Source: Treponema sp. (GTDB lineage Bacteria; Spirochaetota; Spirochaetia; Treponematales; Treponemataceae). From it: a stretch of 34,357 nucleotides of DNA. The stretch lies in assembly GCA_016293645.1 (NCBI GenBank), contig JAEDDW010000015.1, forward strand, positions 1 to 34,357, given 5' to 3'. The notes under the pieces were generated by a model. The model was not told the DNA's origin. It saw only the letters and a list, made by a program, of their open reading frames with translations, and made no database searches. The position numbers were made by a program, and so were the translations under genes. Numbering within the stretch: position 1 is the first letter of the stretch; the number at the start of each line of letters is the position of its first letter. Positions 9,001 through 16,880 of this stretch are shown here, one piece after another.

Positions 9001-9607
9001 TGTCAATGTCGCACCATGTTTCTTCCCATACGGAACTTATGATTTCCGCCTGATTCTCAAGATCTCTTCTGAAATCTATTTTGCTTGATGGATGGCTGTG
9101 TTCAAGAACTGGATTTACAAAAAGCTGATCTGCAACATCTTCCGGATTGTTGAGTACAAGACCCGCTTCTTTGACCGCAATGTTGTCCCTGTTTTCAAGA
9201 AGAAAAGGAATAGCCATGTCATGTATTTTTTTCCAGGATTCATCGTTTTCAGTTCCAAATGAAGGACTGACTCCATAAAAGCGGGATCCCTGCCGTGCAA
9301 TATATGAAAAATAGCTGTCCAATGTCATGATCTGTGCCTTGTTGAAATCGAGAACCGCTTCTTTTGCAAGATCATTTCCATTGTCTGCAGCTTCTTTCAA
9401 GGTCGTGAAAATTCGGCTTTTCATTTCAACGGTCGCTTTCTTTGTGAAAGTGAGGGTCAGAATCTGATCGACCTTGTATCCTTTTTCAGTAACAAGGTAT
9501 GCGAATCTTTCCGCAAGAACCCTTGTTTTTCCAGAGCCTGCTCCGGCACTTACAACGGAATTCTCAATCGTAATTTTTGCTGTATTCTGGCTGCTGTCAA
9601 GTTCCAT
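6011..9607 (-). CDS. addA: ATP-dependent helicase/nuclease subunit AddA
   Basis: The UvrD-like helicase-nuclease subunit of the AddAB (RexAB) complex, which resects double-strand breaks for RecA-dependent repair. It has 1198 residues, the usual AddA size. The order is Gln7 of the Q-motif, Walker A SAGAGSGKT with Lys27, Walker B MIDEFQDNN, motif III VGDEKQSIYKFRGAD, motif IV GTNYRS, motif V MTIHKSKGLEF, motif VI VSFTRA, then a C-terminal PD-(D/E)XK nuclease. The nuclease has His in TIAHAYLEG, Asp1131, Asp1148 and Lys1150 in VDYKT, and Gln1163. Both activities therefore look intact. The gene starts 3 bases after the addB stop, so the two are cotranslated from one operon. The 150 residues before the nuclease are poorly conserved, Lys/Glu-rich linker sequence. 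Confidence 0.93.
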   Translation of the reverse strand: MELDSSQNTAKITIENSVVSAGAGSGKTRVLAERFAYLVTEKGYKVDQILTLTFTKKATVEMKSRIFTTLKEAADNGNDLAKEAVLDFNKAQIMTLDSYFSYIARQGSRFYGVSPSFGTENDESWKKIHDMAIPFLLENRDNIAVKEAGLVLNNPEDVADQLFVNPVLEHSHPSSKIDFRRDLENQAEIISSVWEETWCDIDKLVSVMEKEFIDLNTPPFKTKSAENLDDAFTAYNSAKIVPLSKEDILKCNISDAVKSIEFKLLKFCNMKKPTGKNISEILGENFTAVPGKAATLFHLLNFASGIETTKASIQLLEQFQEKVLLSKRTEGVLTHGDVSQMAYDILKDHPEIRAMEKAKYREIMIDEFQDNNSLQRDILFMLAEKKERNTKGIPDPLKGEIYTDKLFFVGDEKQSIYKFRGADVSVFNSLKNIIKDSDGKNLYMGTNYRSAAELIAGFNTIFGGSSYPPVEDEKATENPSVFLKANGKNHVPEFEAAYSTVYANPDKVKTADYTKKRIHVALARNVTEEDEDFAKQNKFEYLSTTEAEADWVARKIRNLLDTNKYKASDIAILFRKTTHLPQFERALLQYGIPYSTESRKGFFSDGPVNDLFSFLSVCIYPRDMNFYAKLLCSPFVGLSLVETAAVISREKVPFKDGSEDVLAGTSREKFLKMKNLYDEISKSCRTELITTTLTKLWGNTGYKYETMWNKKVQMYRTTFDILFEMARQCDMDGMSLSDFLDQIKIYQDEAVKLDGIDVPLEAKDSVNIMTIHKSKGLEFKVVFSVNSESGAKGRNQEESKRMLYYTPKAGMSFRTKNFNGLDDRITKKAFSDLIGGNYFYKKAEEENKKTECAELRRLGYVSFTRAIDELFISGSLNDYNESKASAYLPQDDSYSSKSILEQMTPVISFYRKKNENDDSDDETFEMREESPFDVEVIDKTIRSASANHNEDTDKNESRANVPAEKISFAKSITETNSCKKIIHKDEVQPVYIKPSKLHAMDDETYTKPEEYRYEKDAPYPIINELIKKSAKIKEKNEDGRPAFNAADFGTIAHAYLEGKILGKIPVISESNISGLRGIKEDIDALEKVCEEIADKFMESSLGKEARDSEWKRAEYGFKSRFNGSIAYGSMDLVFKNKDSDNYRYTIVDYKTNQTIDPEIYREQLSCYRDALAKILGIKTEEIRCVLYYLRFGQEVEIS

Positions 9608-9610
9608 ATT

Positions 9611-12496
9611 CTATTCTCTCCCGCTTACTGTAAAATATTTTCTGCAGACTGCCCTGAAGTCCCGGCATGATTTGCATACCATGTAGGAAGAATCATGTTT
9701 CGCAAGATGAAAGTCACGTTTTTTGACGGCTTCAACATATTCTTCGACTTTTGCGTTGAATGTCTCCATTGTAAGTGCCTCCGCCTGTGAAACTGTCAGC
9801 GGACTACCTTTTCTCAGCACCGGAGAGATGATCTGGTCAGAGACCAGATTCTTTATTGTACCCCAGCCGCATACAAGTTTTGAATCCTTGAAACTGTAGT
9901 AGGCAAAACCGGTGACATTCATTCCGCATGAATTCTTAAGGAAATTCACGTATAAAGGCATCTGATAATCTTCCATTTCGTCTTTCTGCTCACAAAGAGG
10001 GTGTGACGGAATGTTTCCGCTCTTGAAGTCAATGATGATGTATTCCTCACTTTCGTTGTTTGTCTCTGGCTTTTTAAGTATGCAGTCTGTTCTTCCCGTA
10101 AACTTGAACTCTGGGGATTCTGCTTTGCTGTCCGCGGGAGAAGTCAGCCATTCTTCAACGCTGTAGACTTCGTAACCTGAGAAAAAGTCGCTGAAGATGC
10201 ATATGGCCGCATAGATGTCTTCCTTGAGCTTTTCAATCCGCGTCTTTAAAAGTTCGCGGCTGATGAAACTTGCCTCGTGATGGCAGATGGAATCATCGAT
10301 GGCTTTGAAAAGGATTTTTTCATATTCCGGGGGAATTGAAGTGCTGTCGCCGGCAATCACTTTGTTTTCATCTTTAAGACTTCCAAAATAGCGTTCCATA
10401 ATCTCGTGCTTAAGATTGCCTTCAAAGTAAATGTCCGTAAGTTCCGTCTCATCGCTCAACTGCCTGATGCCAAGGACATAATTCAAGAAAAACAATCGTG
10501 GACATACAAAGAAATTCTTCAATGCACTTTCAGAAACTTTTATCAGTTTGCCGTCGCTGGAATAAAGTTTTTCAGTGATAAGCTTTTCATAATCAGGTGC
10601 TGTATCGTCCATGGTTTTTCCACTGACTTTTTCCATCCATTCATCCTGGCTTTTCTTCATGCCTTCATAAATGGAAACATCATAGTTCTCTTCATCTGTA
10701 CCTGAGACAAAAGCCATGCCGTGAACATAGCGCTGTTCCGTTTTGTCCTGTGGGTTTATGAAGTTTTCTTCTTCCTTGTACATGTCGTAAAGAAGTTCCG
10801 GTTTTTTACCCGTGCTTTTTTCAAGTTCCTTTGGACGCATTTCATTCCATTTGAAAAAACCGTGTGGAAATGAATATCCGTCAAGGGTCTTCTCGGAGGC
10901 GGAAAAGAAAATTTCGTCAGATGAAGATGCATACATCCTGATGAAAGTAACTGTAGGATCAATATCGTCGATTCCAAAATTTTTTCTCTTGCTGTCGGAA
11001 AGAAATCCAAGGCGTTTGTAGATTTTTTCTACTGAAAGGGAATCCTGTGATGCGTCGATTACAATATGACATCTGAAAGGTGCGCAGGCTGCAAGACGGT
11101 ACTGGTAGATATGGAGTCCAGGATTTTTATTCTGCGAGACATAGACGATCTTGCTTATGACGTTCACAAAAAACTTGAACGGTGATTTTACCTTTGCTTT
11201 CTGAAATTTCTTCTCAAGGTCGATGAGGGAATCCAGCGACTTTACGCAGCGGGCAACGATCTTGTTGCTTTCTTCTTCAAATTCGTCCATTTTGAAGAAA
11301 ATGGATTTGAAGTCATTGTAGGATTTCTTTACATCTTCAAAAGTTTCAGAAACACATATTGCGGTGCATGTTTTTTTCAATGCCCTGTATATGTTCCGTG
11401 CTTTCTCATCTACAGGATTTTCCTTGTTCTTTGGGTTTCTGAATGATTCTTCCCAGATGTCATGGAACTGTCCGTCATAGCTGTAGGAATAGAGGCAGTT
11501 GTTTTCGCGGCCAAAATTCAGAAGACTGTCGATTGCACTGCTTGCCTCTCCCCATGGTAGGGCAGAATTCATAAAAAGATTCTTGACGCTTTCGTATGAA
11601 AAGTTTGAACTGTGGCATTCTGCAATCTGAGAAAAAAGCCTTCCTGCCCTTGTTTCTCCAAGGTTGCTTCCCCTTCTTGCATTCACCGGAATTTCATAGC
11701 GTTCAAGTTCGCGAAGAAGGTATGGCTCGTAGGATTCAAGATCCGGAACGCTGATGGCAATGTCAGTCCACGGAATGTTTTTTTCCACATGCATTTTCCT
11801 GGCAAAGAGAGCGGCCTGGGTAAGTTCAACTCTTGTGTTTTCGTAATAATCCACTGATGCTGTTTCACAACAGTCTTCAGGAAGGTGGATGAGCTTGATC
11901 GTGTCTGTAGCTGATTCAAGAAGTTCCATGTAGTCGGCCCAGTCCATGAGGGATTCCGGATAGAAAATCACATAGGTGTTTCCGTCGCTTACAAACGGTG
12001 GTCGTTCCCAGGCAGGATCAAAGAGGTTGTTGTCATCAAGAAATCTGAGATAGCGGTTGTACAGCTCAAGGTAGTCTTGGTCTTCCGCATCCGTTTTAAA
12101 ACCTTTTTCAATGTAGCTGTCGTAGTGTTCTTTCCATGATTTCAGTGAAGGCAGAAGACCTTCTATCCAGTCCTGGAATCCCTGGGCACTGTCCGCATAT
12201 TCCGGTGAGATTATGTTCCTGATGAATTTTTCACGGGCGTTTTCTTCTATTATTGAAGCTGCAAATACACTTCGAAGCAAAGACGGAATTGATTCCTTGC
12301 TTTCGTTGCGGCATTTCACTGCGGTACCTTTGAAATCGTCCCATGCAATGAAACGTTCCGTTGCCACAGCTTCTGCGTCAGTTACTTCGAGGGCCATGTC
12401 CGCCCATCGTTCGCATTCAACCTGGGTTGCAAAAACAAAGCGGACCGTCTGATCTGAAATGTATTTTCTAAGTGTCTCTACAATAATATTGGTCAT
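9611..12496 (-). CDS. addB: AddB/RexB-like nuclease subunit with Fe-S cysteines
   Basis: 961 residues, upstream partner of addA. The N-terminal half has the inactivated helicase-like fold of AddB. The segment where Walker A should be reads FVFATQVECE, without GxxGxGK(T/S), so it should not hydrolyse ATP there. A typical AddB segment, RRGSNLGETRAGRLFSQI, follows. The C-terminal nuclease has Asp in FTGRTDCIL and Asp823-Lys825 in IIIDFKSG. Four cysteines fit the AddB iron-sulphur clasp: Cys665 in FVCPRLFF and Cys941, Cys944 and Cys951 in a C-x2-C-x6-C at the end. The Fe-S assignment rests on the family pattern. The promoter is an extended -10 (TGATATAAT on the minus strand, near 12518-12526), and an AGGA lies before the start. 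Confidence 0.85.
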   Translation of the reverse strand: MTNIIVETLRKYISDQTVRFVFATQVECERWADMALEVTDAEAVATERFIAWDDFKGTAVKCRNESKESIPSLLRSVFAASIIEENAREKFIRNIISPEYADSAQGFQDWIEGLLPSLKSWKEHYDSYIEKGFKTDAEDQDYLELYNRYLRFLDDNNLFDPAWERPPFVSDGNTYVIFYPESLMDWADYMELLESATDTIKLIHLPEDCCETASVDYYENTRVELTQAALFARKMHVEKNIPWTDIAISVPDLESYEPYLLRELERYEIPVNARRGSNLGETRAGRLFSQIAECHSSNFSYESVKNLFMNSALPWGEASSAIDSLLNFGRENNCLYSYSYDGQFHDIWEESFRNPKNKENPVDEKARNIYRALKKTCTAICVSETFEDVKKSYNDFKSIFFKMDEFEEESNKIVARCVKSLDSLIDLEKKFQKAKVKSPFKFFVNVISKIVYVSQNKNPGLHIYQYRLAACAPFRCHIVIDASQDSLSVEKIYKRLGFLSDSKRKNFGIDDIDPTVTFIRMYASSSDEIFFSASEKTLDGYSFPHGFFKWNEMRPKELEKSTGKKPELLYDMYKEEENFINPQDKTEQRYVHGMAFVSGTDEENYDVSIYEGMKKSQDEWMEKVSGKTMDDTAPDYEKLITEKLYSSDGKLIKVSESALKNFFVCPRLFFLNYVLGIRQLSDETELTDIYFEGNLKHEIMERYFGSLKDENKVIAGDSTSIPPEYEKILFKAIDDSICHHEASFISRELLKTRIEKLKEDIYAAICIFSDFFSGYEVYSVEEWLTSPADSKAESPEFKFTGRTDCILKKPETNNESEEYIIIDFKSGNIPSHPLCEQKDEMEDYQMPLYVNFLKNSCGMNVTGFAYYSFKDSKLVCGWGTIKNLVSDQIISPVLRKGSPLTVSQAEALTMETFNAKVEEYVEAVKKRDFHLAKHDSSYMVCKSCRDFRAVCRKYFTVSGRE

Positions 12497-12517
12497 ACTC
12501 TTTATTCCTAAAATATG

Positions 12518-12526
12518 TACCCATTA
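12518..12526 (-). promoter_or_regulatory. Extended -10 promoter for addBA
   Basis: The minus strand reads TGATATAAT, a TGn extended -10, about 20-30 bases before the addB ATG at 12496. The -35 region is weak. An AGGAATAAAGAG ribosome binding region lies between the two. Confidence 0.45.
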
Positions 12527-12623
12527 TATCACAATGGCAAATTTATTTTTATGGTGACTGCTTTGTTTGCCGGAAATTTGACTTTCGATGCTTTTGTTTC
12601 TATATCTTTATTCGGAGGATTAC

Positions 12624-13742
12624 ATGCAGTCTGGAGAGATTCTGCCAAAGTTTTTTTTCATGCCTGATGCCGGACATCTTATCATGGTTTGCATCGGCTT
12701 TTTTTTCATTTATCTGGCCATATCACGGAAAATCGAGACGGCTCTGTTTCTTCCGTTTGGCTTTGGGATAATTCTCATGAACATACCGGGAAGCGACGGG
12801 GCGGAAGGAATTTTTAAACTTCTGTACGAAACCGGAATTCTCAATGGCGAAGTCCTGCCGCTTCTTCTTTTTCTTGGAATCGGTGCCATGACGGATTTTT
12901 CTCCTCTGATCCAGAAGCCGGGATATATGCTTCTAGGTATCATAGGCCAGAGCGGAATCATTGCAGCCGTTTTTCTTGCCCGTTGTCTTGGCTATGAATT
13001 CAACGATGCTGTTTCAGCCGGAATCATCGGAGCTGCCGACGGTCCAACCGCAATCGTTGTCGGTACTCGGCTGAACACGAGATATCTTGCCTCCGTTATC
13101 GTTGCGTCCTATTCCTACATGGCTCTTGTTCCTTTGGTGCAGCCTCTTGCGATAAGACTACTGACAACTAAAAAGGAAAGGAAGCTTTCTGCGCGGTGCG
13201 TGGTTCCGCCTTTAAAAAAAGAAAAGTTGATTTTATTTCCTTTGATTGCAATGATTGTCTGTGGAATTCTTGCGCCAAAAAATGCATCGCTGCTTGGTTT
13301 CTTGATGCTTGGAAATCTAATCAGGGAATGCGGAATTCTTTTGGGGCTTTCAAAGACCTTGAGTACCGTTCTTGTGGATGTGGTGACCGTTCTTCTGGCA
13401 CTTGCACTTTCATTCAACCTCAGGGCGGAAAACATTCTGAACACGAATTCGCTTGAAATAATGGTCATCGGGTTTGCCGCATTTTTCATGAACATTTCAG
13501 CCGGAATAATTTCTGTCAAGTTGTTCAATCTTCTGGCTCCGTTGCTGAAAAAAGAAAAGATAAATCCCATCGTCGGAAGCGCAGCCAATTCAGCTTTCCC
13601 GATTTCATCAAGAGTTGCCCAGACTCAAGCACTTAAATCCAGGAATGACAACATCATTCTTTCCGATGCCCTTGCCGCAAACTGTGCAGGTCAGATAGCG
13701 ACGATTTTTTCAGGCGGAATTCTCATGGCAATTTTTTCATAG
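12624..13742 (+). CDS. Sodium-pumping decarboxylase beta subunit (OadB/GcdB family)
   Basis: Integral membrane beta subunit that couples decarboxylation of a carboxybiotin carrier to Na+ export. 372 residues and about ten hydrophobic segments, close to family length. Residues that matter in Klebsiella OadB have counterparts here: Asp in GAADGPTAI, Tyr in SYSYMALVPL, Asn in INPIVG, Ser and Arg in NSAFPISSRV, and Asn in LAANCAGQI. The start at 12624 is chosen because GGAGG (12614-12618) precedes it; an upstream in-frame ATG at 12588 has no ribosome binding site and adds an unlikely 12-residue tail. No alpha, gamma or biotin-carrier gene is adjacent, so substrate identity (oxaloacetate, methylmalonyl-CoA or glutaconyl-CoA) cannot be read from context. 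It is transcribed divergently from addBA. Confidence 0.85.
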   Translation: MQSGEILPKFFFMPDAGHLIMVCIGFFFIYLAISRKIETALFLPFGFGIILMNIPGSDGAEGIFKLLYETGILNGEVLPLLLFLGIGAMTDFSPLIQKPGYMLLGIIGQSGIIAAVFLARCLGYEFNDAVSAGIIGAADGPTAIVVGTRLNTRYLASVIVASYSYMALVPLVQPLAIRLLTTKKERKLSARCVVPPLKKEKLILFPLIAMIVCGILAPKNASLLGFLMLGNLIRECGILLGLSKTLSTVLVDVVTVLLALALSFNLRAENILNTNSLEIMVIGFAAFFMNISAGIISVKLFNLLAPLLKKEKINPIVGSAANSAFPISSRVAQTQALKSRNDNIILSDALAANCAGQIATIFSGGILMAIFS

Positions 13743-13761
13743 GATTGTGTTTGTAAACAGT

Positions 13762-13840
13762 GTTGCTCAAATATCGAAGCTTCATAGAAATCTTTGAATG
13801 TACTACCAAACTAATTCTTACGACTCGATATTTGAGCAAC
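13762..13840. repeat. Repeat element 1: 79-bp inverted-repeat element
   Basis: Perfect 16-bp terminal inverted repeats, GTTGCTCAAATATCGA (13762-13777) and its complement (13825-13840), flank a 47-bp core. The core contains TGAATGTACTACCA. The same termini (GTTGYTCRAATAT) and the same TGAATGTACTACCA core occur in the larger element at 18053-18256. It lies 19 bp after the OadB-like stop. It encodes nothing. It could be a MITE-like element or act as a transcription terminator. Confidence 0.6.
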
Positions 13841-13940
13841 GACATATCATGCACCTCTGTTTATAGCATAGCCTTTTAAAGATTAGCTTTAGTTAATTAT
13901 AGTTAACTTTTTTTTTGAAATCTGCTATCATGTTTACATT

Positions 13941-15206
13941 ATGAGAAACTTTCCAATGACAATCCAACAGCTTGATGAGCTGACAAAGACAATGCCGACA
14001 CCATTCATTCTTTTTGATGAAAAGGCAATCCGCGACAACATGAAGAAGTTCAACAAGGCTTTTTCCATTTTTCCTAAGTTCCGCGAGCACTATGCCGTAA
14101 AGGCTGGACCAAACCCATATCTTCTCAAGATTCTTGCAGAAGAAGGTTGTGGTGCCGACTGTTCTTCCATGCCTGAACTCATGCTTTCTGAAATGAGTGG
14201 AATGAAAGGCGACCACGTTATTTTCACTTCAAATGAGACTCCTGCTGGAGAATATCAGCTTGCATACAAGCAGGGCAACATCATCAACCTTGACGACATC
14301 ACCCACATCGACTTCCTCAAGAAATCTCTTGGCGGAAAACTTCCTGAGACAATCTGTTTCCGCTACAATCCTGGAACAGAAAAGACTGGATGCAATGCCA
14401 TCATCGGTAAGCCGGAAGAAGCAAAGTACGGACTTACACGTGCACAGATCCTTGAGGCTTATTCTCGCTGCAAGGCTGAAGGCGTAAAGCATTTTGGTCT
14501 CCATACAATGGTTGCCTCAAATGAGCTCAATCCTGACTTCTTTGTTGATACAGCAAAGCTTCTTTTTGAACTTTGTACTGAAATCAAGGAAAAGTGCGGA
14601 GTTATAATTGAATTCGTTGATCTTGGCGGAGGCATCGGTATTCCGTATAAGCCTGGTGACAAGGCAGTTGACCTTGACTACGTTGCTAAAGGAATCCGTG
14701 CTGAATATGACCGTGTGATTGTTCCGGCTGGCCTGGACCCACTTGCGATCTACTGGGAATGCGGAAGACCAATCACAGGTCCTTACGGATACCTTGTTTC
14801 AAAGGCAGTCCATGAGAAGCACATTTACCGCGAATACATCGCTCTCGACAGCTGTATGGCAGACTTCATGCGCCCTGGTGTTTACGGCAGCTACCACGAA
14901 ATCAGCGTTCTTGGAAAGGAAAATGAACCATGTGACCATGTTTACGACGTTGTAGGTTCACTCTGCGAAAACTCGGACAAGTTTGCGGTTCAGCGTTCGC
15001 TGCCAAAAATTGATCTTGGTGACTACGTGATCCTTCACGATGCCGGTGCCCACGGTCGTGCCATGGGATTCAACTATAACGGAAAACTCCGCTGTGGTGA
15101 AGTTCTTCTCCGTGCCGACGGAACTACAAAGGTCATCCGCCGCAAGGAAACCATCGACGATCTTTTCGCAACCCTCGATCTTGACGGTGTAAAAGATTTT
15201 CAGTAA
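13941..15206 (+). CDS. lysA: Diaminopimelate decarboxylase
   Basis: PLP enzyme converting meso-diaminopimelate to L-lysine and CO2, the last step of lysine synthesis. 421 residues, normal for the alanine-racemase-fold group III decarboxylases. PLP Lys54 lies in HYAVKA. The phosphate-binding glycine loop is VDLGGGIGIPY. ECGRPITGP matches the EPGR motif with Cys in place of Pro, and the catalytic Cys lies in GSLCENSD. The FMRPGVYGSYHE and HDAGAHGRAMGFNYNG segments fit LysA better than ornithine or arginine decarboxylase. The ATG at 13941 has no Shine-Dalgarno sequence. A TATCAT -10-like box lies at 13926-13931, so the leader would be very short. Met6 (13956) is an alternative start. A Rho-independent terminator follows. 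Confidence 0.88.
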   Translation: MRNFPMTIQQLDELTKTMPTPFILFDEKAIRDNMKKFNKAFSIFPKFREHYAVKAGPNPYLLKILAEEGCGADCSSMPELMLSEMSGMKGDHVIFTSNETPAGEYQLAYKQGNIINLDDITHIDFLKKSLGGKLPETICFRYNPGTEKTGCNAIIGKPEEAKYGLTRAQILEAYSRCKAEGVKHFGLHTMVASNELNPDFFVDTAKLLFELCTEIKEKCGVIIEFVDLGGGIGIPYKPGDKAVDLDYVAKGIRAEYDRVIVPAGLDPLAIYWECGRPITGPYGYLVSKAVHEKHIYREYIALDSCMADFMRPGVYGSYHEISVLGKENEPCDHVYDVVGSLCENSDKFAVQRSLPKIDLGDYVILHDAGAHGRAMGFNYNGKLRCGEVLLRADGTTKVIRRKETIDDLFATLDLDGVKDFQ

Positions 15207-15256
15207 AAAATCAAAAAAAATAGTATGATGGCTCAAGAAAGTGCCTTATAATCATA

Positions 15257-15295
15257 AATGTCATTCTGAATTATTCAAGAATGGCATTTTTTTTT
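15257..15295 (+). terminator. Intrinsic terminator between lysA and the GH16 gene
   Basis: The 11-bp stem AATGTCATTCT (15257-15267) / AGAATGGCATT (15278-15288), with one G-U pair, is followed by a run of nine T at 15287-15295. The ribosome binding site of the next gene follows at once, so the GH16 gene needs either read-through or a promoter in the preceding 40 bases. Confidence 0.85.
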
Positions 15296-15306
15296 AAGGA
15301 GTTGTT

Positions 15307-16122
15307 ATGAAGAAGATATTTTTATCCGCATTTGTTCTTATGGGGATGGCATCGCTTTTCATGAGTTGTAATAAAAAGGAAGCTCCTCTTCCGGAATATG
15401 TAAAGCAGACGATGAATCTTGTGTGGTCTGATGAATTTGACTACGAAGGGAAGCCGGATGCTTCAAAGTGGTCTTATTCCATTGGCAACCTGAACGGATG
15501 GGGTAACGGAGAAATCCAGAAATATACAGACAAACCGGAAAACGTGAATGTACACGATGGTGTCTGCACGATCACAGCATTGCGCGAAGGAAATTCCAAC
15601 AGATGGACAAGCGCCCGCATGAAGACGGAACATCTTGGAAAGTGGCAGGGCGGATATATCGAGGTTCGCGCAAAGCTTCCGAAGGGAACAGGTACATGGC
15701 CTGCAATATGGATGATGCCTGAGGCAAACAAATACGGTCAATGGCCTCGTTCCGGAGAGATCGACATCATGGAACATGTAGGTTTTGACCAGGACAGGGT
15801 CCATGGAACGATCCATACAAAAGATTTCAACCACAAAATTGGAACTCAGAAAACAAGAAGCGATATCCTCAAGGGTGCTACAAAGGACTTTCATAACTAT
15901 GCCGTCTACTGGACACAGGATGTGATCCGCTGGGTATACGATGGTGAGACATTCTATGAATTCCAGAATACCGGCAACGGATGGGAGGAGTGGCCTTTTG
16001 ACCATCCATTCTACCTCATCCTCAACATCGCCATTGGCGGTACCTGGGGTGGCGAGAAAGGCATCGACAAGGAACTTAAAAAAGCAACCATGGATGTCGA
16101 TTACGTACGCGTTTACCAGTGA
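15307..16122 (+). CDS. GH16 beta-glucanase lipoprotein
   Basis: Exported endo-beta-glucanase of glycoside hydrolase family 16 (laminarinase/lichenase type), likely cleaving beta-1,3 or mixed-linkage glucans. 271 residues. There is a type II signal peptide with lipobox LFMSC (Cys21), then a single catalytic domain: WSDEFDYEG, WGNGEIQKYT, ARMKTEHLGKWQGGYIEVRAKLP, the catalytic GEIDIMEHVG (ExDxxE), and the C-terminal DYVRVYQ strand. The ExDxxE form with an inserted Met is that of laminarinases; lichenases have ExDxE. The ATG follows AAGGAG by 5 bases. Terminators on both sides make it a single-gene unit. It fits a polysaccharide-rich gut or rumen habitat. Anchoring in the outer membrane rather than the inner one is an inference. 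Confidence 0.92.
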   Translation: MKKIFLSAFVLMGMASLFMSCNKKEAPLPEYVKQTMNLVWSDEFDYEGKPDASKWSYSIGNLNGWGNGEIQKYTDKPENVNVHDGVCTITALREGNSNRWTSARMKTEHLGKWQGGYIEVRAKLPKGTGTWPAIWMMPEANKYGQWPRSGEIDIMEHVGFDQDRVHGTIHTKDFNHKIGTQKTRSDILKGATKDFHNYAVYWTQDVIRWVYDGETFYEFQNTGNGWEEWPFDHPFYLILNIAIGGTWGGEKGIDKELKKATMDVDYVRVYQ

Positions 16123-16143
16123 TAGGCTGTTATGATTAAACTG

Positions 16144-16175
16144 ATGCTGCAGTGAGAAACTGCGGCATTTTTTTT
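16144..16175 (+). terminator. Intrinsic terminator after the GH16 gene
   Basis: The 10-bp stem ATGCTGCAGT (16144-16153) / ACTGCGGCAT (16159-16168), with one G-U pair and a 5-base loop, is followed by eight T (16168-16175). Confidence 0.85.
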
Positions 16176-16253
16176 ACCTCCCTTTTTTTACAATACACCC
16201 TGCCATTTCTGCAACTTGCATTTTTTCATATTCCCTTCTGAATCACGAGGCGT

Positions 16254-16259
16254 TATAGT
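16254..16259 (+). promoter_or_regulatory. -10 box placing the transcript start on the ATG at 16266
   Basis: TATAGT ends 6 bases before the ATG. With the usual 6-7 base distance the transcript would begin at the start codon, which agrees with the lack of a Shine-Dalgarno sequence. No clear -35 box is seen. Confidence 0.4.
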
Positions 16260-16265
16260 TGGCTC

Positions 16266-16868
16266 ATGATTTTAGAAGCAATAGCACTTGGTTTTTCAAC
16301 GGGAACTTACTGCACTATGTACTGCGCGCCGGTACTTGTGCCATTTCTGTTCAGTTCAAAAAAAGATGGGTTTTCAAGAAATGCAGCCCTCACCGGACTT
16401 TTCCTTGGCAGCCGTCTTTTGACCTATTTTGTCCTTGGCATCATCCTTTCATGCCTGGGGCTTCTTGCAGGGGAATTCTTTGATCCTTCCTTTGCAAGAA
16501 AACTTTCTTACTATGCCTACATTCTATGCGGCATAAGCCTTCTTTTCAACAGCAGATGTTCCCATGGATGCCGCTTTGAAAAGCTGTCGAATGATTATGC
16601 GGCTGCAGTCATTACGGGGCTTTCCGTAGGTCTTCACATCTGTCCGCCACTTTGGACTGCCATGTTCAGGACCATGAACGGTGGAAAGACAGGATTCCTT
16701 TACATGATTTTCTTTTACGTCGGATCCCTCCCGTATTTCCTTCCGTATCTTGGAATTCCTTTTGCGGCGGTAAAAGTTCCGGCTTTGAAAAGAATCGCAC
16801 GGATCACAAAAATACTCCTTGCGTTTTACTACATCTTCTTTGTGGGACTCATTCCACTTGTATTCTAG
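16266..16868 (+). CDS. CcdA/UreH-like transmembrane protein
   Basis: A 200-residue membrane protein with about six helices, of the DsbD/CcdA/UreH-like (sulfite exporter TauE/SafE-labelled) superfamily. It begins with GFSTGTYCTMYCAPVLVPF: Cys16 and Cys20, the latter followed by Ala-Pro. In a later helix HICPPLWTA supplies Cys126-Pro-Pro. A Cys/Pro pair in two helices is the arrangement used by CcdA and DsbD for moving reducing equivalents across the membrane. A further CSHGC (98-102) lies in a loop. The NapH-like ferredoxin gene follows after 12 bases, so they form one operon. I infer a thiol or electron relay. A metal or small-anion transporter is the alternative. There is no Shine-Dalgarno sequence; see the -10 box at 16254. 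Confidence 0.7.
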   Translation: MILEAIALGFSTGTYCTMYCAPVLVPFLFSSKKDGFSRNAALTGLFLGSRLLTYFVLGIILSCLGLLAGEFFDPSFARKLSYYAYILCGISLLFNSRCSHGCRFEKLSNDYAAAVITGLSVGLHICPPLWTAMFRTMNGGKTGFLYMIFFYVGSLPYFLPYLGIPFAAVKVPALKRIARITKILLAFYYIFFVGLIPLVF

Positions 16869-16880
16869 GAGGCTGAATTC

